A program made the translations under genes and the position numbers. A stretch of DNA of 60,668 bases from Flavobacteriales bacterium UBA1958. GTDB lineage: Bacteria > Bacteroidota > Bacteroidia > Flavobacteriales_D > Sanyastnellaceae. The notes under the pieces were generated by a model. That model made no database searches. It was given only the letters and a program-made list of their open reading frames with translations, and had not been told where the DNA came from. Positions 7,315 to 16,629 of this stretch are shown here, in pieces. How positions within the stretch are numbered: position 1 is the stretch's first letter; each line of letters opens with the position of its first letter. The stretch is taken from positions 2,459-63,126 of the forward strand of contig DDEI01000053.1 of assembly GCA_002336675.1 (NCBI GenBank). Reading direction: 5' to 3'.

Positions 7315-10056
7315 ATGCAAGGTAAACCCGAAACAAAATTTCTTTTAACAGGTATATTTCTTTTTCTAGGAATAATTTCTTGGTCACAAGAAGTTATTCA
7401 TATCTATGGTGCAGTTAAAGAAATGGAGACGAGCCATAAATTAGAATCTGTTCTGATTCAGGTAACTCAGGACGGTAAAACTTTTGAGTCTTATACCACG
7501 TCAGGTAGTTCGAAATATGAACTTGACTTGCCTTTAGGTCATCTTTATGAGATTAATTTTTCTAAATCTGATTATGTCGGTAAGAAAATTCAAATTAACA
7601 CGAAGTATATTCCAGAAGAAGACCAAGAGGGAGGTTTTAAACTAGAGTTGGATATGTCTCTTTTTGTCTACATAGATGGATTTAATGAGTCCATATTAGA
7701 TGAGCCAATTGGTATTGCTGCATATGAAGCTGAAAGAAATTCTATTGAGTTTGATTTCGATTATACAAGGCAGATCATGAATAAGGTGGACGCTGAAAAT
7801 ATCAGGCTTCAAAAGTTAAACGAGGCAGAAAAAGAGAAAAGGAATAGGTTTGATTACCTAATGATTCAGGGAAGTGATGACCTAACCAAAGAGAAGTATA
7901 CCCAAGCCATAGGTAATTATACAGCAGCCTTGAATTTATTCCCAGATGAGGTTGAAGCTCAGGAGAAATTAGAAGAGGCTCAGGGACTACTCGTTTTACA
8001 CAGTAAAGATGTAGAGCTAGAAGCACAATACCTAGCAGTAATTAAAGATGGAAACGCTTTTATTACGGCTATGGATTATGAAGGAGCTATGACTAAGTTT
8101 CTAGAGGCTAAATCCTTAAAGCCAGGAGAGAAAGAGCCTAAAGATAAAATACGTGAGTTAGAAGGATTAATAGCTGAAGCAGAGAATAAAAAGAAGTTCG
8201 ATGCATTCATGGTTGCTGGAGATAATGCGATAAGCTCAAAGGAATACCAGTCTGCTGTCGATAACTTCAAATTAGCTCGAGAGATCATTTTTGATGATAA
8301 GGAAATGAAAAAGAAGCTAGCAGAAGCTCAAGAAAAATTAGATGCGCTTCTTTCTTTAGAAGATGCAGAAGAAGCTCAGCAGAAAAGATATGATGACATA
8401 ATAGCTAAAGCAGGGGCTTCTTTTTCAGGTAAATATTACGATTTATGTATAAGTCAATATAATCAAGCGTTAGAAATTTTTCCATCAGAAGAATATCCTG
8501 TTGAACAAATTAATTTAGCTCAAAAGAGAATAGAGGAGCTTGAACAAGAAAAATTAAAGAATGCAGAGGTAAATGCAGGTAATGAGTTAGATGCCGAATA
8601 CCAAAACTTCATAGATAAAGGGAACAACTTGTTTACATCAAAAGAACTAACGGCAGCAAAAAAAGCTTATGAAAGTGCTCTGAATGTTAAACCAAATGAA
8701 AAGTATCCGAATCAAAGAATAAAAAGGATTGACGAGTTGTTAGCCGACCAAGAAACGGAAGCTCAGGAGGCTTTGGACAATGCTGATGCAGAGACTAAAG
8801 AGAAGGATAGGTTAGCCTGGCTTGAAAGAGAAAAACAATTAAAAGAGGCTGCTGCTGACGAAGAAAAAAGAAAATTGGAAAAAGAGTTGGTTGATAAAGA
8901 GAGGCTCCTAGCAGAAGCAAGAAGAAAAAAGGAAGCGGTAGATGATGCTAGAAGAAATTTATCCATTAACATAGATACCGAAGCAGAAAGACAAGCAGAA
9001 GAGTTTTACAAGCAAGAAAAACTAGATGCTGTCAAAGAAAAAAATTCTGTAACTCAACAACAGAAAGATGCCTACACAGCTTGGCTAAAAGATAAAGGAG
9101 CCAATGCACAAGACATAGCTAAAGACGCTTCAACAGACATACAAGCTTCAAAAAACAGCATGAAAAAAATGTACGCTGATAATGAAAATGACCAAAAAGA
9201 TAAAAGAGAGAACTTTGACTCAGGAGAAAAGGATAATAATAGAAATCTACAAAAATCAGAAAATATAGCTCAAGAGCGCAGGATAGACGCTTCGTTTGAT
9301 TTAGAAGGTTTTAAGAGTGATAATGTTTCTAATGCTATTGAAAAGAATAGACAGGCAATTCTAGTGAATAAAGAAAAAGTGGATGACGACAAAAGAGAAC
9401 TAATAAAAGCAGAGAACAGGTACGAAGAAACAAGTGAGGTTTTAAGGAAAGACAATGAATACGAAGTAGATAGAGCAAAGGAAAGACTTGGGGAAAGTAA
9501 TAATGGTCAAGGAAGCTTAAGGCAAGAAGCTGAAAAAGCCAATAATGAAGTTAAGGCGGATAGAACAAAATCAGTAAAAGAGAATACCTATTTTCAAGAT
9601 GAAAGAATAATGGTCAACTCTGAAAAAATTAATAGTCAAAAGAGAGCTGAAGCCGATAAGAGAAGTAAGACAGAGAATTCTAGAAAAGGAAATGAAGACG
9701 AGGTAAGTGCAGTTAAGGAAGATATTAATTTGTTTCAGGATTCTAAGCAAGGAAATGCAGCTTTACAGCGCAGAATAGACAGAGAAGCTATTTTTAATGT
9801 TAAGATTGGTCAAGAAAAAGAGTACGATGATTATAACTCCGTTCAAGGAACAGAAGATTTAGCTGAGGGAGTAACTGAGAGAAGTTTCGAAATAAATCAA
9901 GGGAGAAAGCTTGTAATAGAAAGAACAGTAAAACTTGGTAATAAGATAGAGACATATTCCAAGGTTATAGATAAGAATAATACGTATTACTTTAAAAACA
10001 ATAAAAGCATAACTAAAAGTACTTGGAATAGAGAAACACTTTCTCTAGCAGACTAA
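7315..10056 (+). CDS. large exported TPR and coiled-coil protein
   Basis: I recognise the architecture but not a named family. The 913 residues start with a signal peptide ending near residue 24 (IISWSQ). Next comes a beta-rich domain like the carboxypeptidase regulatory domain (about 28-120). At least four TPR-like repeats follow between about 175 and 480, each opening with a form of Y/F-D-x-h-M/I then G and a YxxAixxYxxAL helix pair. From about 490 to 850 the chain is highly charged and Ala-rich, with coiled-coil heptads and internal repetition. A short C-terminal beta region (KLVIERTVKLGN) closes the protein. Similar proteins in Flavobacteriales are predicted to be periplasmic or outer-membrane-associated scaffolds. 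Location is inferred; function is unknown. Confidence 0.85.
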   Translation: MQGKPETKFLLTGIFLFLGIISWSQEVIHIYGAVKEMETSHKLESVLIQVTQDGKTFESYTTSGSSKYELDLPLGHLYEINFSKSDYVGKKIQINTKYIPEEDQEGGFKLELDMSLFVYIDGFNESILDEPIGIAAYEAERNSIEFDFDYTRQIMNKVDAENIRLQKLNEAEKEKRNRFDYLMIQGSDDLTKEKYTQAIGNYTAALNLFPDEVEAQEKLEEAQGLLVLHSKDVELEAQYLAVIKDGNAFITAMDYEGAMTKFLEAKSLKPGEKEPKDKIRELEGLIAEAENKKKFDAFMVAGDNAISSKEYQSAVDNFKLAREIIFDDKEMKKKLAEAQEKLDALLSLEDAEEAQQKRYDDIIAKAGASFSGKYYDLCISQYNQALEIFPSEEYPVEQINLAQKRIEELEQEKLKNAEVNAGNELDAEYQNFIDKGNNLFTSKELTAAKKAYESALNVKPNEKYPNQRIKRIDELLADQETEAQEALDNADAETKEKDRLAWLEREKQLKEAAADEEKRKLEKELVDKERLLAEARRKKEAVDDARRNLSINIDTEAERQAEEFYKQEKLDAVKEKNSVTQQQKDAYTAWLKDKGANAQDIAKDASTDIQASKNSMKKMYADNENDQKDKRENFDSGEKDNNRNLQKSENIAQERRIDASFDLEGFKSDNVSNAIEKNRQAILVNKEKVDDDKRELIKAENRYEETSEVLRKDNEYEVDRAKERLGESNNGQGSLRQEAEKANNEVKADRTKSVKENTYFQDERIMVNSEKINSQKRAEADKRSKTENSRKGNEDEVSAVKEDINLFQDSKQGNAALQRRIDREAIFNVKIGQEKEYDDYNSVQGTEDLAEGVTERSFEINQGRKLVIERTVKLGNKIETYSKVIDKNNTYYFKNNKSITKSTWNRETLSLAD

Positions 10057-10067
10057 TGCTTTGAGTG

Positions 10068-10625
10068 TTATTTGAATTTCTTGACTCCAGAATTAATAAG
10101 TTCTAACAGTAGTTTAGCATCTTTATCTTCTAATTGCATCCCGATTAACATGTGCCTTTTAGCAGAGTTAAATCCGATTTTTTCGGCTCCCATACTCCAG
10201 AAGTAGCTTTCGTAGCTCTTCTTAAAAGATTTCTCGCCATATTTTACTAACCCTAAATTAGAAATGCTATTTAGTTCTATCTTTTTTACTTTACCAATTC
10301 CAGCGTATGATTTTTTGTAGTTGAGTACTCCTTTTTGAATAACGATATCCTCACTTCCTGATACCCTCCAAATTAAAATCTGCATTGCCTTAAAAAGTAG
10401 ATAGAGCCAAAAACCTAAAAACGCGATTATAAATAGCTTTTGCTTTTCATCTTCAGAAATAAAATATTGGGAAACGAAGAAGAAGCCACAAATCACCCAA
10501 ACAGCCACCCATCCAAATATCAGCCCTTCTTTCCAGAGTTTAACTCGCTGATTTATGGAAATAGACATTTGATTAGAATCTCTGTTGAATTTAATTCTCT
10601 TTCCTATATTCTTACTTTCAGGCAT
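10068..10625 (-). CDS. PH-like (YdbT/bPH-type) membrane protein
   Basis: This 185-residue protein has two adjacent hydrophobic segments (about residues 33-52 and 62-82). A beta-rich C-terminal part follows, with IVIQKGVLNYKKS and KKIELNSISNLG strands, the pattern of a bacterial pleckstrin-homology-like domain. Its function is unknown. The start is uncertain: a second Met at residue 20 (about 10568) would remove a basic hydrophilic leader. The 3' end is 11 bases from that of the convergent TPR protein. Confidence 0.72.
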   Translation of the reverse strand: MPESKNIGKRIKFNRDSNQMSISINQRVKLWKEGLIFGWVAVWVICGFFFVSQYFISEDEKQKLFIIAFLGFWLYLLFKAMQILIWRVSGSEDIVIQKGVLNYKKSYAGIGKVKKIELNSISNLGLVKYGEKSFKKSYESYFWSMGAEKIGFNSAKRHMLIGMQLEDKDAKLLLELINSGVKKFK

Positions 10626-10710
10626 TCTTGTAATGATTAATGCTCACAAAATTAACCAAGTATTGTAGGCTAAAATGGTTTTATTTTGTATTTCTTAAAA
10701 TCAAAAGCGA

Positions 10711-12345
10711 ATGCAACGGATAATTTTAATTGGTGCTTTAGCCATCATAAGCTTCAGCCTTAACGGGCAGTTAGTTATAAATGAAGTCATGGCCAGAAAC
10801 GATAGTTTTTTAGCTGATGAGTTTGGTGAATATGATGATTGGATAGAAATTCACAACTCTTCTAATCAGGCCATAAATATAGCTGGTGGATACTTTACAG
10901 ATGACTTATCTAATACTACTTTACATCTAATTGAGTTTGGTGATGCAGACTTAACAACTATCCCTGCCAATGGATATAGAGTGTTTTGGGCAGACGGTAC
11001 TCCAGAACAAGGAGCTAACCATTTGGGCTTTTCGCTCAGTGCAGGAGGAGAGTCTATTGCTCTGGTTTTGTCAGACGGCGAGTTTATAGCTGATGCGGTG
11101 CAATTTGGAGATCAAGAAAATGATATCTCTTACGGTAGAGAAACAGACGGATCTATTCAGTTTCAGTTTTTTTCAGTTCCTACTCCCAATGCGACTAATC
11201 AGGTTATTACTCCCGAGTTACAAGAAATTCATATCAACGAAATACAACCTTTAAATTCAACTACTATAGCAGATGAAAGCGGAGTGTATGAGCCTTGGCT
11301 AGAGTTATACAATCCCAATTCGTATCAAGTGAATTTGGCGGGATATATCATAGATTTTAATGATGGAGAAGCTCAGTTTATTATAGAGAACACAAACCCT
11401 AATGCCTCAGTTATAGAGAGTGATAATCATAAGCTTTTTTGGTGTGATAATCAAAGTTTGGAGGGTCTACTACATACTAATTTTGAGCTGTCTGCTTCTG
11501 GATCTATTAAACTTTACTTTATAGATGGAGTAACTCTAATCGATGAGTTAATATATTCAACTATTCCTTTGGACGAAAGTTATGGAAGTGATGTAGATGG
11601 TTCTAGTAATTATATCGCTTTTGACATTCCTACTCCGGATGTCACTAATCAGTTGGAGGTAATATTTCCCGAAGAGTTATATTTAAATGAAATAATGGCT
11701 GTGAATGCTCTAGATACAACAGATAACCTCGGCGAGTATGAAGATTGGATTGAGATTTATAATCCGAATAATTTTCCTGTTGATTTATCTGGGTATCATT
11801 TAACGGATAACCTTGGTGGCGGTTCATGGGAGGTTCCGTCTACTTATCCAGATTCAGTTACTGTTCCTGCGCAAGGGTTTCTTCTTTTTTGGGCAGATAA
11901 CGATGAAGAGCAAGGTGTAAGGCATACTGATTTTAAACTTGGATCCTCAGGAGAAACATTGGTGCTGCTCTCTAGAGATAATTTCACTGTAGCGGACTCA
12001 GAGACATTCCCAGTCCAATCTGAGGATGTAAGCTGGGGAAGAGAAGAGGATGGAGAGGTTAATTGGATTTACTTTGTTCCAGAAGCTACTACACCCGAGT
12101 ATTCAAATCACGGAGCCCTATCCGTTTCTGATATGAAGAGACTTATACCATCATTTTATCCTAATCCTGCTGCGGAGAAAGTATATTTCAGTGAAGAAGT
12201 CGATAGTCTTGAGTTATTTACATTAGCCGGAGAATTGATATCTAAGTCACTTAATTGTAGTGAGTTGAGCTTGATGTGTTTGCCTGCGGGGTTATACTTT
12301 TTACGAGTGAATAGTTGTTCTACAGCTCTTCTAGAAAAACTATAG
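10711..12345 (+). CDS. T9SS cargo with three lamin tail domains
   Basis: A signal peptide (residues 1-19, ending SLNGQ) is followed by three copies of a lamin-tail domain at about 20-165, 170-310 and 325-460. Each opens with a variant of LxLNEIMAxN and contains EDWIEIYNPN and LSGYxLTD segments. The C-terminal 75 residues start with PSFYPNPA and end in a Leu- and Tyr-containing beta region with AGLYFLRV, which is a type A T9SS sorting domain. Export through the outer membrane and surface attachment are therefore expected. Such proteins are often nuclease- or adhesion-associated, but no catalytic domain is present here. Confidence 0.9.
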   Translation: MQRIILIGALAIISFSLNGQLVINEVMARNDSFLADEFGEYDDWIEIHNSSNQAINIAGGYFTDDLSNTTLHLIEFGDADLTTIPANGYRVFWADGTPEQGANHLGFSLSAGGESIALVLSDGEFIADAVQFGDQENDISYGRETDGSIQFQFFSVPTPNATNQVITPELQEIHINEIQPLNSTTIADESGVYEPWLELYNPNSYQVNLAGYIIDFNDGEAQFIIENTNPNASVIESDNHKLFWCDNQSLEGLLHTNFELSASGSIKLYFIDGVTLIDELIYSTIPLDESYGSDVDGSSNYIAFDIPTPDVTNQLEVIFPEELYLNEIMAVNALDTTDNLGEYEDWIEIYNPNNFPVDLSGYHLTDNLGGGSWEVPSTYPDSVTVPAQGFLLFWADNDEEQGVRHTDFKLGSSGETLVLLSRDNFTVADSETFPVQSEDVSWGREEDGEVNWIYFVPEATTPEYSNHGALSVSDMKRLIPSFYPNPAAEKVYFSEEVDSLELFTLAGELISKSLNCSELSLMCLPAGLYFLRVNSCSTALLEKL

Positions 12346-12433
12346 AGAGATAACATTAAAGTCACCCAGAGCCACCCCAGAAGGTTTTGTCTTAATTTTA
12401 GTCTCGATAGCGGATATTCTATTATAAAAAAAC

Positions 12434-12441
12434 TACTTTTG
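12434..12441 (+). promoter_or_regulatory. TAnnTTTG promoter box for rpsA
   Basis: TACTTTTG followed by GCGCTCCC is a perfect -7 box, 93 bases before the rpsA ATG. It predicts a 5' leader of about 87 bases. Confidence 0.6.
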
Positions 12442-12462
12442 CGCTCCCTTAAAAATTAAGGA

Positions 12463-12483
12463 AACTTATAGCGGAAATAAGTT
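12463..12483 (+). promoter_or_regulatory. hairpin in rpsA leader
   Basis: AACTTAT and ATAAGTT form a perfect 7-base-pair stem around a 7-base purine-rich loop (AGCGGAA). It lies within the predicted rpsA 5' leader. Confidence 0.4.
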
Positions 12484-12494
12484 ATTTAACTCTT

Positions 12495-12513
12495 CTAGAT
12501 CGCCGTAGTCTAG
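12495..12513 (+). promoter_or_regulatory. second hairpin in rpsA leader
   Basis: CTAGA and TCTAG can pair around a 9-base loop, 21 bases before the rpsA ATG. Its position suits a translational control element; this is an inference. Confidence 0.3.
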
Positions 12514-12534
12514 GATACAATTTTAAAAGCCCAA

Positions 12535-14973
12535 ATGGCTAAAGAAAACAAAAGCGTAGAAAAACAGGACGAAAACCCTGTAAAATCTGCGCAAGAGACT
12601 CCTCAAGCAGCAGAATCCGCTGCAGAAAACAAAGTAAAAGTTGAAGAAGTAACAGAAGTGGTTAAAGAAACTGAAGTTGCTGAAGCTTTAGTTGCTGAAG
12701 CTGCTGTTGAAGAAGCTGTAGTGACTGAAGACGCACCTACTGAAAAGCCGAAAATGGAAGCCGATGACTCAGCTACTAAGATGGTTGGTGAAGGTGACAC
12801 TGCTGTATTCGAATTCAATAGCCCTGCTGAATCATTTGATTGGGATGCTACTGATAATTCTGTAGCAGCATATTCTAAGGATGATTATTCTGCATTAGAA
12901 AACACTTATGCAGGAACTATATCAGAACTTATTGAAAAATCTGTAATTACTGGTGTTATTGTAGACATAGGTAAAAAAGAAATAGTAGTAAATATTGGTT
13001 CAAAATCAGAAGGAGTAGTTCAGGCATCTGAGTTCAGGTATAATTCTGAATTAAAAATAGGTGATGAAGTGCCTATTTTCGTGGAACAACAAGAAGATAG
13101 AAACGGTCAATTAGTTGTTTCTCACAAAACAGCAAGACTTCATAGTGCTTGGGATAGAATTAACGGAGCATTAGAAAATGGCGATATTTTAAAAGGATTA
13201 GTCAAAAGTAGAACTAAAGGTGGGCTGATAGTAGATGTATTTGGGCTTGAAGCATTCTTACCGGGTTCTCAGATTGATGTTAAGCCCATTAGAGATTATG
13301 ACGTTTACGTAGGTAAGCAGATGGAATTCAAAGTGGTTAAAATCAACCACGAGTTCAAAAACGTAGTAGTTTCTCATAAAGCACTAATAGAGGCAGAATT
13401 AGAAGAACAAAAGAAACAAATTATAGGAGGTCTAGAGAAAGGTCAAGTATTAGAAGGTCAAGTGAAGAACATCACATCTTATGGAGTATTTATCGATTTA
13501 GGTGGTATAGATGGTCTTGTTCACATTACTGATTTAAGCTGGGGTAGAATTAATCACCCAGAGGAGATCGTAGAATTGGACCAGAAATTAAATGTTGTAA
13601 TCTTAGACTTCGATGATGATAAGAAAAGAATTGCATTAGGTCTGAAGCAATTATCTGCGCATCCCTGGGAGGCGTTAGACGAAAACATGAACGTTGGAGA
13701 CAAGGTTAATGGAAAAGTAGTTGTTCTAGCGGATTATGGAGCGTTTATAGAAATAGCTGCAGGAGTAGAAGGTTTAGTTCACGTTAGTGAAATGAGCTGG
13801 AGTCAACATTTAAGAAGTGCTCAAGACTTCCTGAAGGTCGGAGACGCAGTGGAGACTGTAATCTTAACTCTTGATAGAGAAGAAAGAAAAATGTCATTGG
13901 GTATTAAACAATTGGTTCCAGACCCATGGGCTGATATTGAGTCTAAGTATCCTGTAGAGAGTAAGCATACTGCCAAAGTGAAAAACTTTACTAATTTCGG
14001 AGTATTTGTGGAGCTAGAAGAAGGAATAGATGGATTGATTCATATTTCAGACTTATCATGGTCTAAAAAAATCAAACATCCTTCTGAATTCTGTGTTGTA
14101 GACCAGGAATTAGAGGTAGTAGTACTTGAGTTAGATAAAGAAAACAGAAGGCTTAGTTTAGGTCACAAACAATTAGAAGAAAACCCTTGGGATGTATTCG
14201 AAACTGTTTTCTCTAATGGATCTGCGCATCAAGGGACTATAGTTAGAAAAGAAGGAAGTCAATTTATAGTTGCTTTACCATACGGTGTAGAAGGGTATGT
14301 AACAGCTAAGCAATTGAAGAAAGAAGATGGTTCTCAAGCAGACCTTGATGAAACTCTTGATTTTATTGTAACTGATTTCAATAAGAACGCTAAAAGAATA
14401 GCAGTGTCTCATGTGAGAACTTATTCAGCAGAGGAAGAAGCTCCAGTTAGAGATGACAAAAGAAGCAAAACCAATGCAGGAGGAGGAAACAAAAAGACAA
14501 ATGCTGCATTAGCTCGAGTAAATGATAAAATAGAAAAATCGACTCTAGGTGATTTAGGTGTTCTTGCTAGTCTGAAAGCTGAAATGGAAAGTGGAAATAC
14601 AGGTTCAAAAAAGCTACCTGCTGCTAAGAAAGCTCCTGCGAAAGAGGCTGCTCCTGCGAAAGAAGCTGCTCCTGTGAAAAAGGCCCCTGTGAAAAAGGCT
14701 GCTGTGAAAAAAGCTGCTGCTAAATCAGGTGCTGATGACTTGAAGAAAATCGAAGGAATAGGACCTAAGATAGCTTCTACGCTAGCTGAAGCAGGAATCG
14801 ATACCTTTAATAAGTTGTCTGACAGTGCTGCTGAGAAAATCTCTGAGATTATTTCAGGAGTAAGAGGAAACCACGTAACTGAAACATGGCCTGCTCAAGC
14901 TAAAATGGCTGCAGAAGGTAAATGGGATGAGTTAAAGAAGTGGCAAGATGAACTCGACGGTGGTAAGGCATAA
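12535..14973 (+). CDS. rpsA: 30S ribosomal protein S1 with C-terminal helix-hairpin-helix extension
   Basis: S1 binds mRNA on the small ribosomal subunit. The 812 residues open with about 115 residues rich in Ala, Glu and Val, then carry six S1/OB-fold repeats between about 130 and 640. Clear examples are GQVKNITSYGVFIDLGGIDG, GKVVVLADYGAFIEI and AKVKNFTNFGVFVEL. After a linker made of Lys/Ala/Pro repeats (about 690-728), the last 83 residues form a helix-hairpin-helix domain starting DDLKKIEGIGPKIASTLAEAG. S1 is usually 550-600 residues, so the acidic leader and basic linker plus HhH tail are additions. The HhH module resembles the C-terminal extension of some Bacteroidota L21 proteins (recollection). 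An intrinsic terminator follows. Confidence 0.95.
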   Translation: MAKENKSVEKQDENPVKSAQETPQAAESAAENKVKVEEVTEVVKETEVAEALVAEAAVEEAVVTEDAPTEKPKMEADDSATKMVGEGDTAVFEFNSPAESFDWDATDNSVAAYSKDDYSALENTYAGTISELIEKSVITGVIVDIGKKEIVVNIGSKSEGVVQASEFRYNSELKIGDEVPIFVEQQEDRNGQLVVSHKTARLHSAWDRINGALENGDILKGLVKSRTKGGLIVDVFGLEAFLPGSQIDVKPIRDYDVYVGKQMEFKVVKINHEFKNVVVSHKALIEAELEEQKKQIIGGLEKGQVLEGQVKNITSYGVFIDLGGIDGLVHITDLSWGRINHPEEIVELDQKLNVVILDFDDDKKRIALGLKQLSAHPWEALDENMNVGDKVNGKVVVLADYGAFIEIAAGVEGLVHVSEMSWSQHLRSAQDFLKVGDAVETVILTLDREERKMSLGIKQLVPDPWADIESKYPVESKHTAKVKNFTNFGVFVELEEGIDGLIHISDLSWSKKIKHPSEFCVVDQELEVVVLELDKENRRLSLGHKQLEENPWDVFETVFSNGSAHQGTIVRKEGSQFIVALPYGVEGYVTAKQLKKEDGSQADLDETLDFIVTDFNKNAKRIAVSHVRTYSAEEEAPVRDDKRSKTNAGGGNKKTNAALARVNDKIEKSTLGDLGVLASLKAEMESGNTGSKKLPAAKKAPAKEAAPAKEAAPVKKAPVKKAAVKKAAAKSGADDLKKIEGIGPKIASTLAEAGIDTFNKLSDSAAEKISEIISGVRGNHVTETWPAQAKMAAEGKWDELKKWQDELDGGKA

Positions 14974-14996
14974 AGCTTAAGTCACAAAATATATTT

Positions 14997-15028
14997 AAAA
15001 TCCCGCTATTTATAGCGGGATTTTTTTT
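14997..15028 (+). terminator. intrinsic terminator of rpsA
   Basis: TCCCGCTA and TAGCGGGA form a perfect 8-base-pair stem with a 4-base loop, followed by eight T. Confidence 0.93.
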
Positions 15029-15077
15029 GAGAAAAAATTAGAGGCTTGAAGTTTCCTTTAGCTTCTTTAATCTGCTT

Positions 15078-15085
15078 TATATTTG
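15078..15085 (+). promoter_or_regulatory. TAnnTTTG promoter box for pyrR
   Basis: TATATTTG followed by CACC lies only 8 bases before the ATG at 15094. An ATG 48 bases further upstream lies before this box and would not be on the transcript. Confidence 0.6.
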
Positions 15086-15093
15086 CACCACTG

Positions 15094-15642
15094 ATGAAGC
15101 CAAAAACACTTTTAGATAAAAAATTATTTGAATTAATCATAAACAGACTTTGTTATGAGCTCATAGAGAATCATGATGATTTCATAAACACTGTTATAAT
15201 AGGAATACAGCCCAGAGGTGTCGTGCTAGCAGAGCTTATTTATCGGCGGTTGAAAAAAATAGCTCCCAAAATTGCGTTGCAATATGGGGCCTTGGACATT
15301 ACCTTTTTTAGAGATGACTTTAGAAGGAGAGAAGATCCAGTACTGGCGAATACGACTAAAATAGATTTTTTAATAGAAGGAAAAAGAGTGATTCTAGTGG
15401 ATGATGTACTTTTCACGGGAAGAACCATCAGATCTGCGTTTGATGCACTTCTAGCTTTCGGTAGACCTGATGCTATTGAATTATTAGTTCTTATAGAACG
15501 AAGGTTCTCTCTTCAGGTACCAGTAAACCCTAAATATGTAGGTAAATCAGTAGATTCTATAGCTAGCCAAAGGGTTCTAGTAAAGTGGAAGATAGATGGA
15601 GAACCAGATAAAGTAATTTTACACACGTCAACGGATGAATAA
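15094..15642 (+). CDS. pyrR: PyrR bifunctional pyrimidine regulator / uracil phosphoribosyltransferase
   Basis: The 182-residue protein from ATG 15094 (MKPKTLLDKKLFELI) has the PRPP-binding loop VILVDDVLFTGRTIRSA and an early IIGIQPRGVVLAELI strand. These identify it as PyrR, which binds UMP and pyr mRNA and has uracil phosphoribosyltransferase activity in other bacteria. An in-frame ATG at 15046 is rejected because the promoter box lies downstream of it. The gene overlaps pyrB by 8 bases, so the two are co-transcribed. I saw no PyrR-type antiterminator hairpin upstream, so RNA-based regulation is not supported by this sequence. Confidence 0.93.
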   Translation: MKPKTLLDKKLFELIINRLCYELIENHDDFINTVIIGIQPRGVVLAELIYRRLKKIAPKIALQYGALDITFFRDDFRRREDPVLANTTKIDFLIEGKRVILVDDVLFTGRTIRSAFDALLAFGRPDAIELLVLIERRFSLQVPVNPKYVGKSVDSIASQRVLVKWKIDGEPDKVILHTSTDE

Positions 15643-16582
15643 CTCACTTAGTGTAAGACATCTGCTCGGAATTAAGCAGCTTACGCCAGAAGATATACAG
15701 CTGATTTTTCATCATGCCGAAAAATTCAAGAAGGTAATTAATCAGCCTATTAAGAAAGTACCTTCTTTAAGAGATATAACTATAGCTAACCTTTTCTTTG
15801 AAAATTCGACTCGTACCAAACTGAGTTTTGAGTTGGCTGAGAAAAGATTGAGTGCTGATATAGTCAATTTCAGCTCATCTGGCTCATCGGTAAAAAAAGG
15901 AGAAACATTGATAGATACAGTCAATAATATCCTTAGCATGAAAATAGATATGGTGGTCATGCGTCACTCTAGTCCTGGTGCTCCTCATTTTCTTAAAGAA
16001 AATACGAATACTGTTATTGTAAATGCTGGAGATGGGACTCATGAGCACCCTACTCAAGGCTTATTAGATTCTTTTTCTATCAGAGAGAAAATTGGAGATT
16101 TAAAAGGTAAGAAAGTAGCTATTGTGGGAGATATTAAGCATTCCAGAGTTGCGTTGTCTAACATATTCTGCCTACAAAAGCAAGGGGCCGAAGTTATGGT
16201 TTGTGGTCCGGCTACTCTGATACCTCGGAATATAAAAGAATTAGGTGTACAGGTGGAATATGATTTGGTAAAAGCTGTAGAATGGGCAGATGCCGTCAAT
16301 ATGCTAAGAATTCAGATTGAACGTCAAGCAAGTTCTGATAAAGAAGTACCAAACTTCCCTAGTTTAAGGGAGTACAGTAACCTCTACCAGTTGAACAATG
16401 AGGTCCTTATAAAGGCGAAGAACAACCCGTTAATACTTCATCCTGGCCCTATTAACAGAGGAGTAGAAATCACGACGGAGTTGGCCGATGGTGAGCAGTC
16501 CCTAGTGTTGCAGCAAGTAGAAAATGGAGTGGCTATAAGAATGGCTGTAATTTACTTGTTAGCAAGTCACATAAAACGATAG
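15635..16582 (+). CDS. pyrB: aspartate carbamoyltransferase catalytic subunit
   Basis: PyrB condenses carbamoyl phosphate with aspartate in pyrimidine synthesis. The 315 residues contain the carbamoyl-phosphate loop FFENSTRTKLSFE, the HPTQGLLD motif and the C-terminal LHPGPINRGVEI motif. Length is normal. It starts 8 bases inside pyrR. No pyrI regulatory subunit follows, as is usual when PyrR controls the pathway. Confidence 0.97.
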   Translation: MNNSLSVRHLLGIKQLTPEDIQLIFHHAEKFKKVINQPIKKVPSLRDITIANLFFENSTRTKLSFELAEKRLSADIVNFSSSGSSVKKGETLIDTVNNILSMKIDMVVMRHSSPGAPHFLKENTNTVIVNAGDGTHEHPTQGLLDSFSIREKIGDLKGKKVAIVGDIKHSRVALSNIFCLQKQGAEVMVCGPATLIPRNIKELGVQVEYDLVKAVEWADAVNMLRIQIERQASSDKEVPNFPSLREYSNLYQLNNEVLIKAKNNPLILHPGPINRGVEITTELADGEQSLVLQQVENGVAIRMAVIYLLASHIKR

Positions 16583-16602
16583 ACTCTAAACAGAAAAAAG
16601 CG

Positions 16603-16610
16603 TATTTTTG
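16603..16610 (+). promoter_or_regulatory. TAnnTTTG promoter box for STAS gene
   Basis: TATTTTTG lies 19 bases before the STAS ATG, suggesting the gene has its own promoter besides read-through from pyrB. Confidence 0.5.
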
Positions 16611-16629
16611 AAGCAAACATTCCTATTAA

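Noticed and set aside
14625..14725. Tandem DNA repeat as a possible mobile or CRISPR-like array
   Set aside because: It is only the codons of the Lys/Ala/Pro linker in S1 (KKAPAKEAAPAKEAAP type) and is in frame.
15046..15093. Upstream in-frame ATG extending PyrR by 16 residues
   Set aside because: The promoter box at 15078-15085 lies after it and PyrR proteins begin at the later Met.
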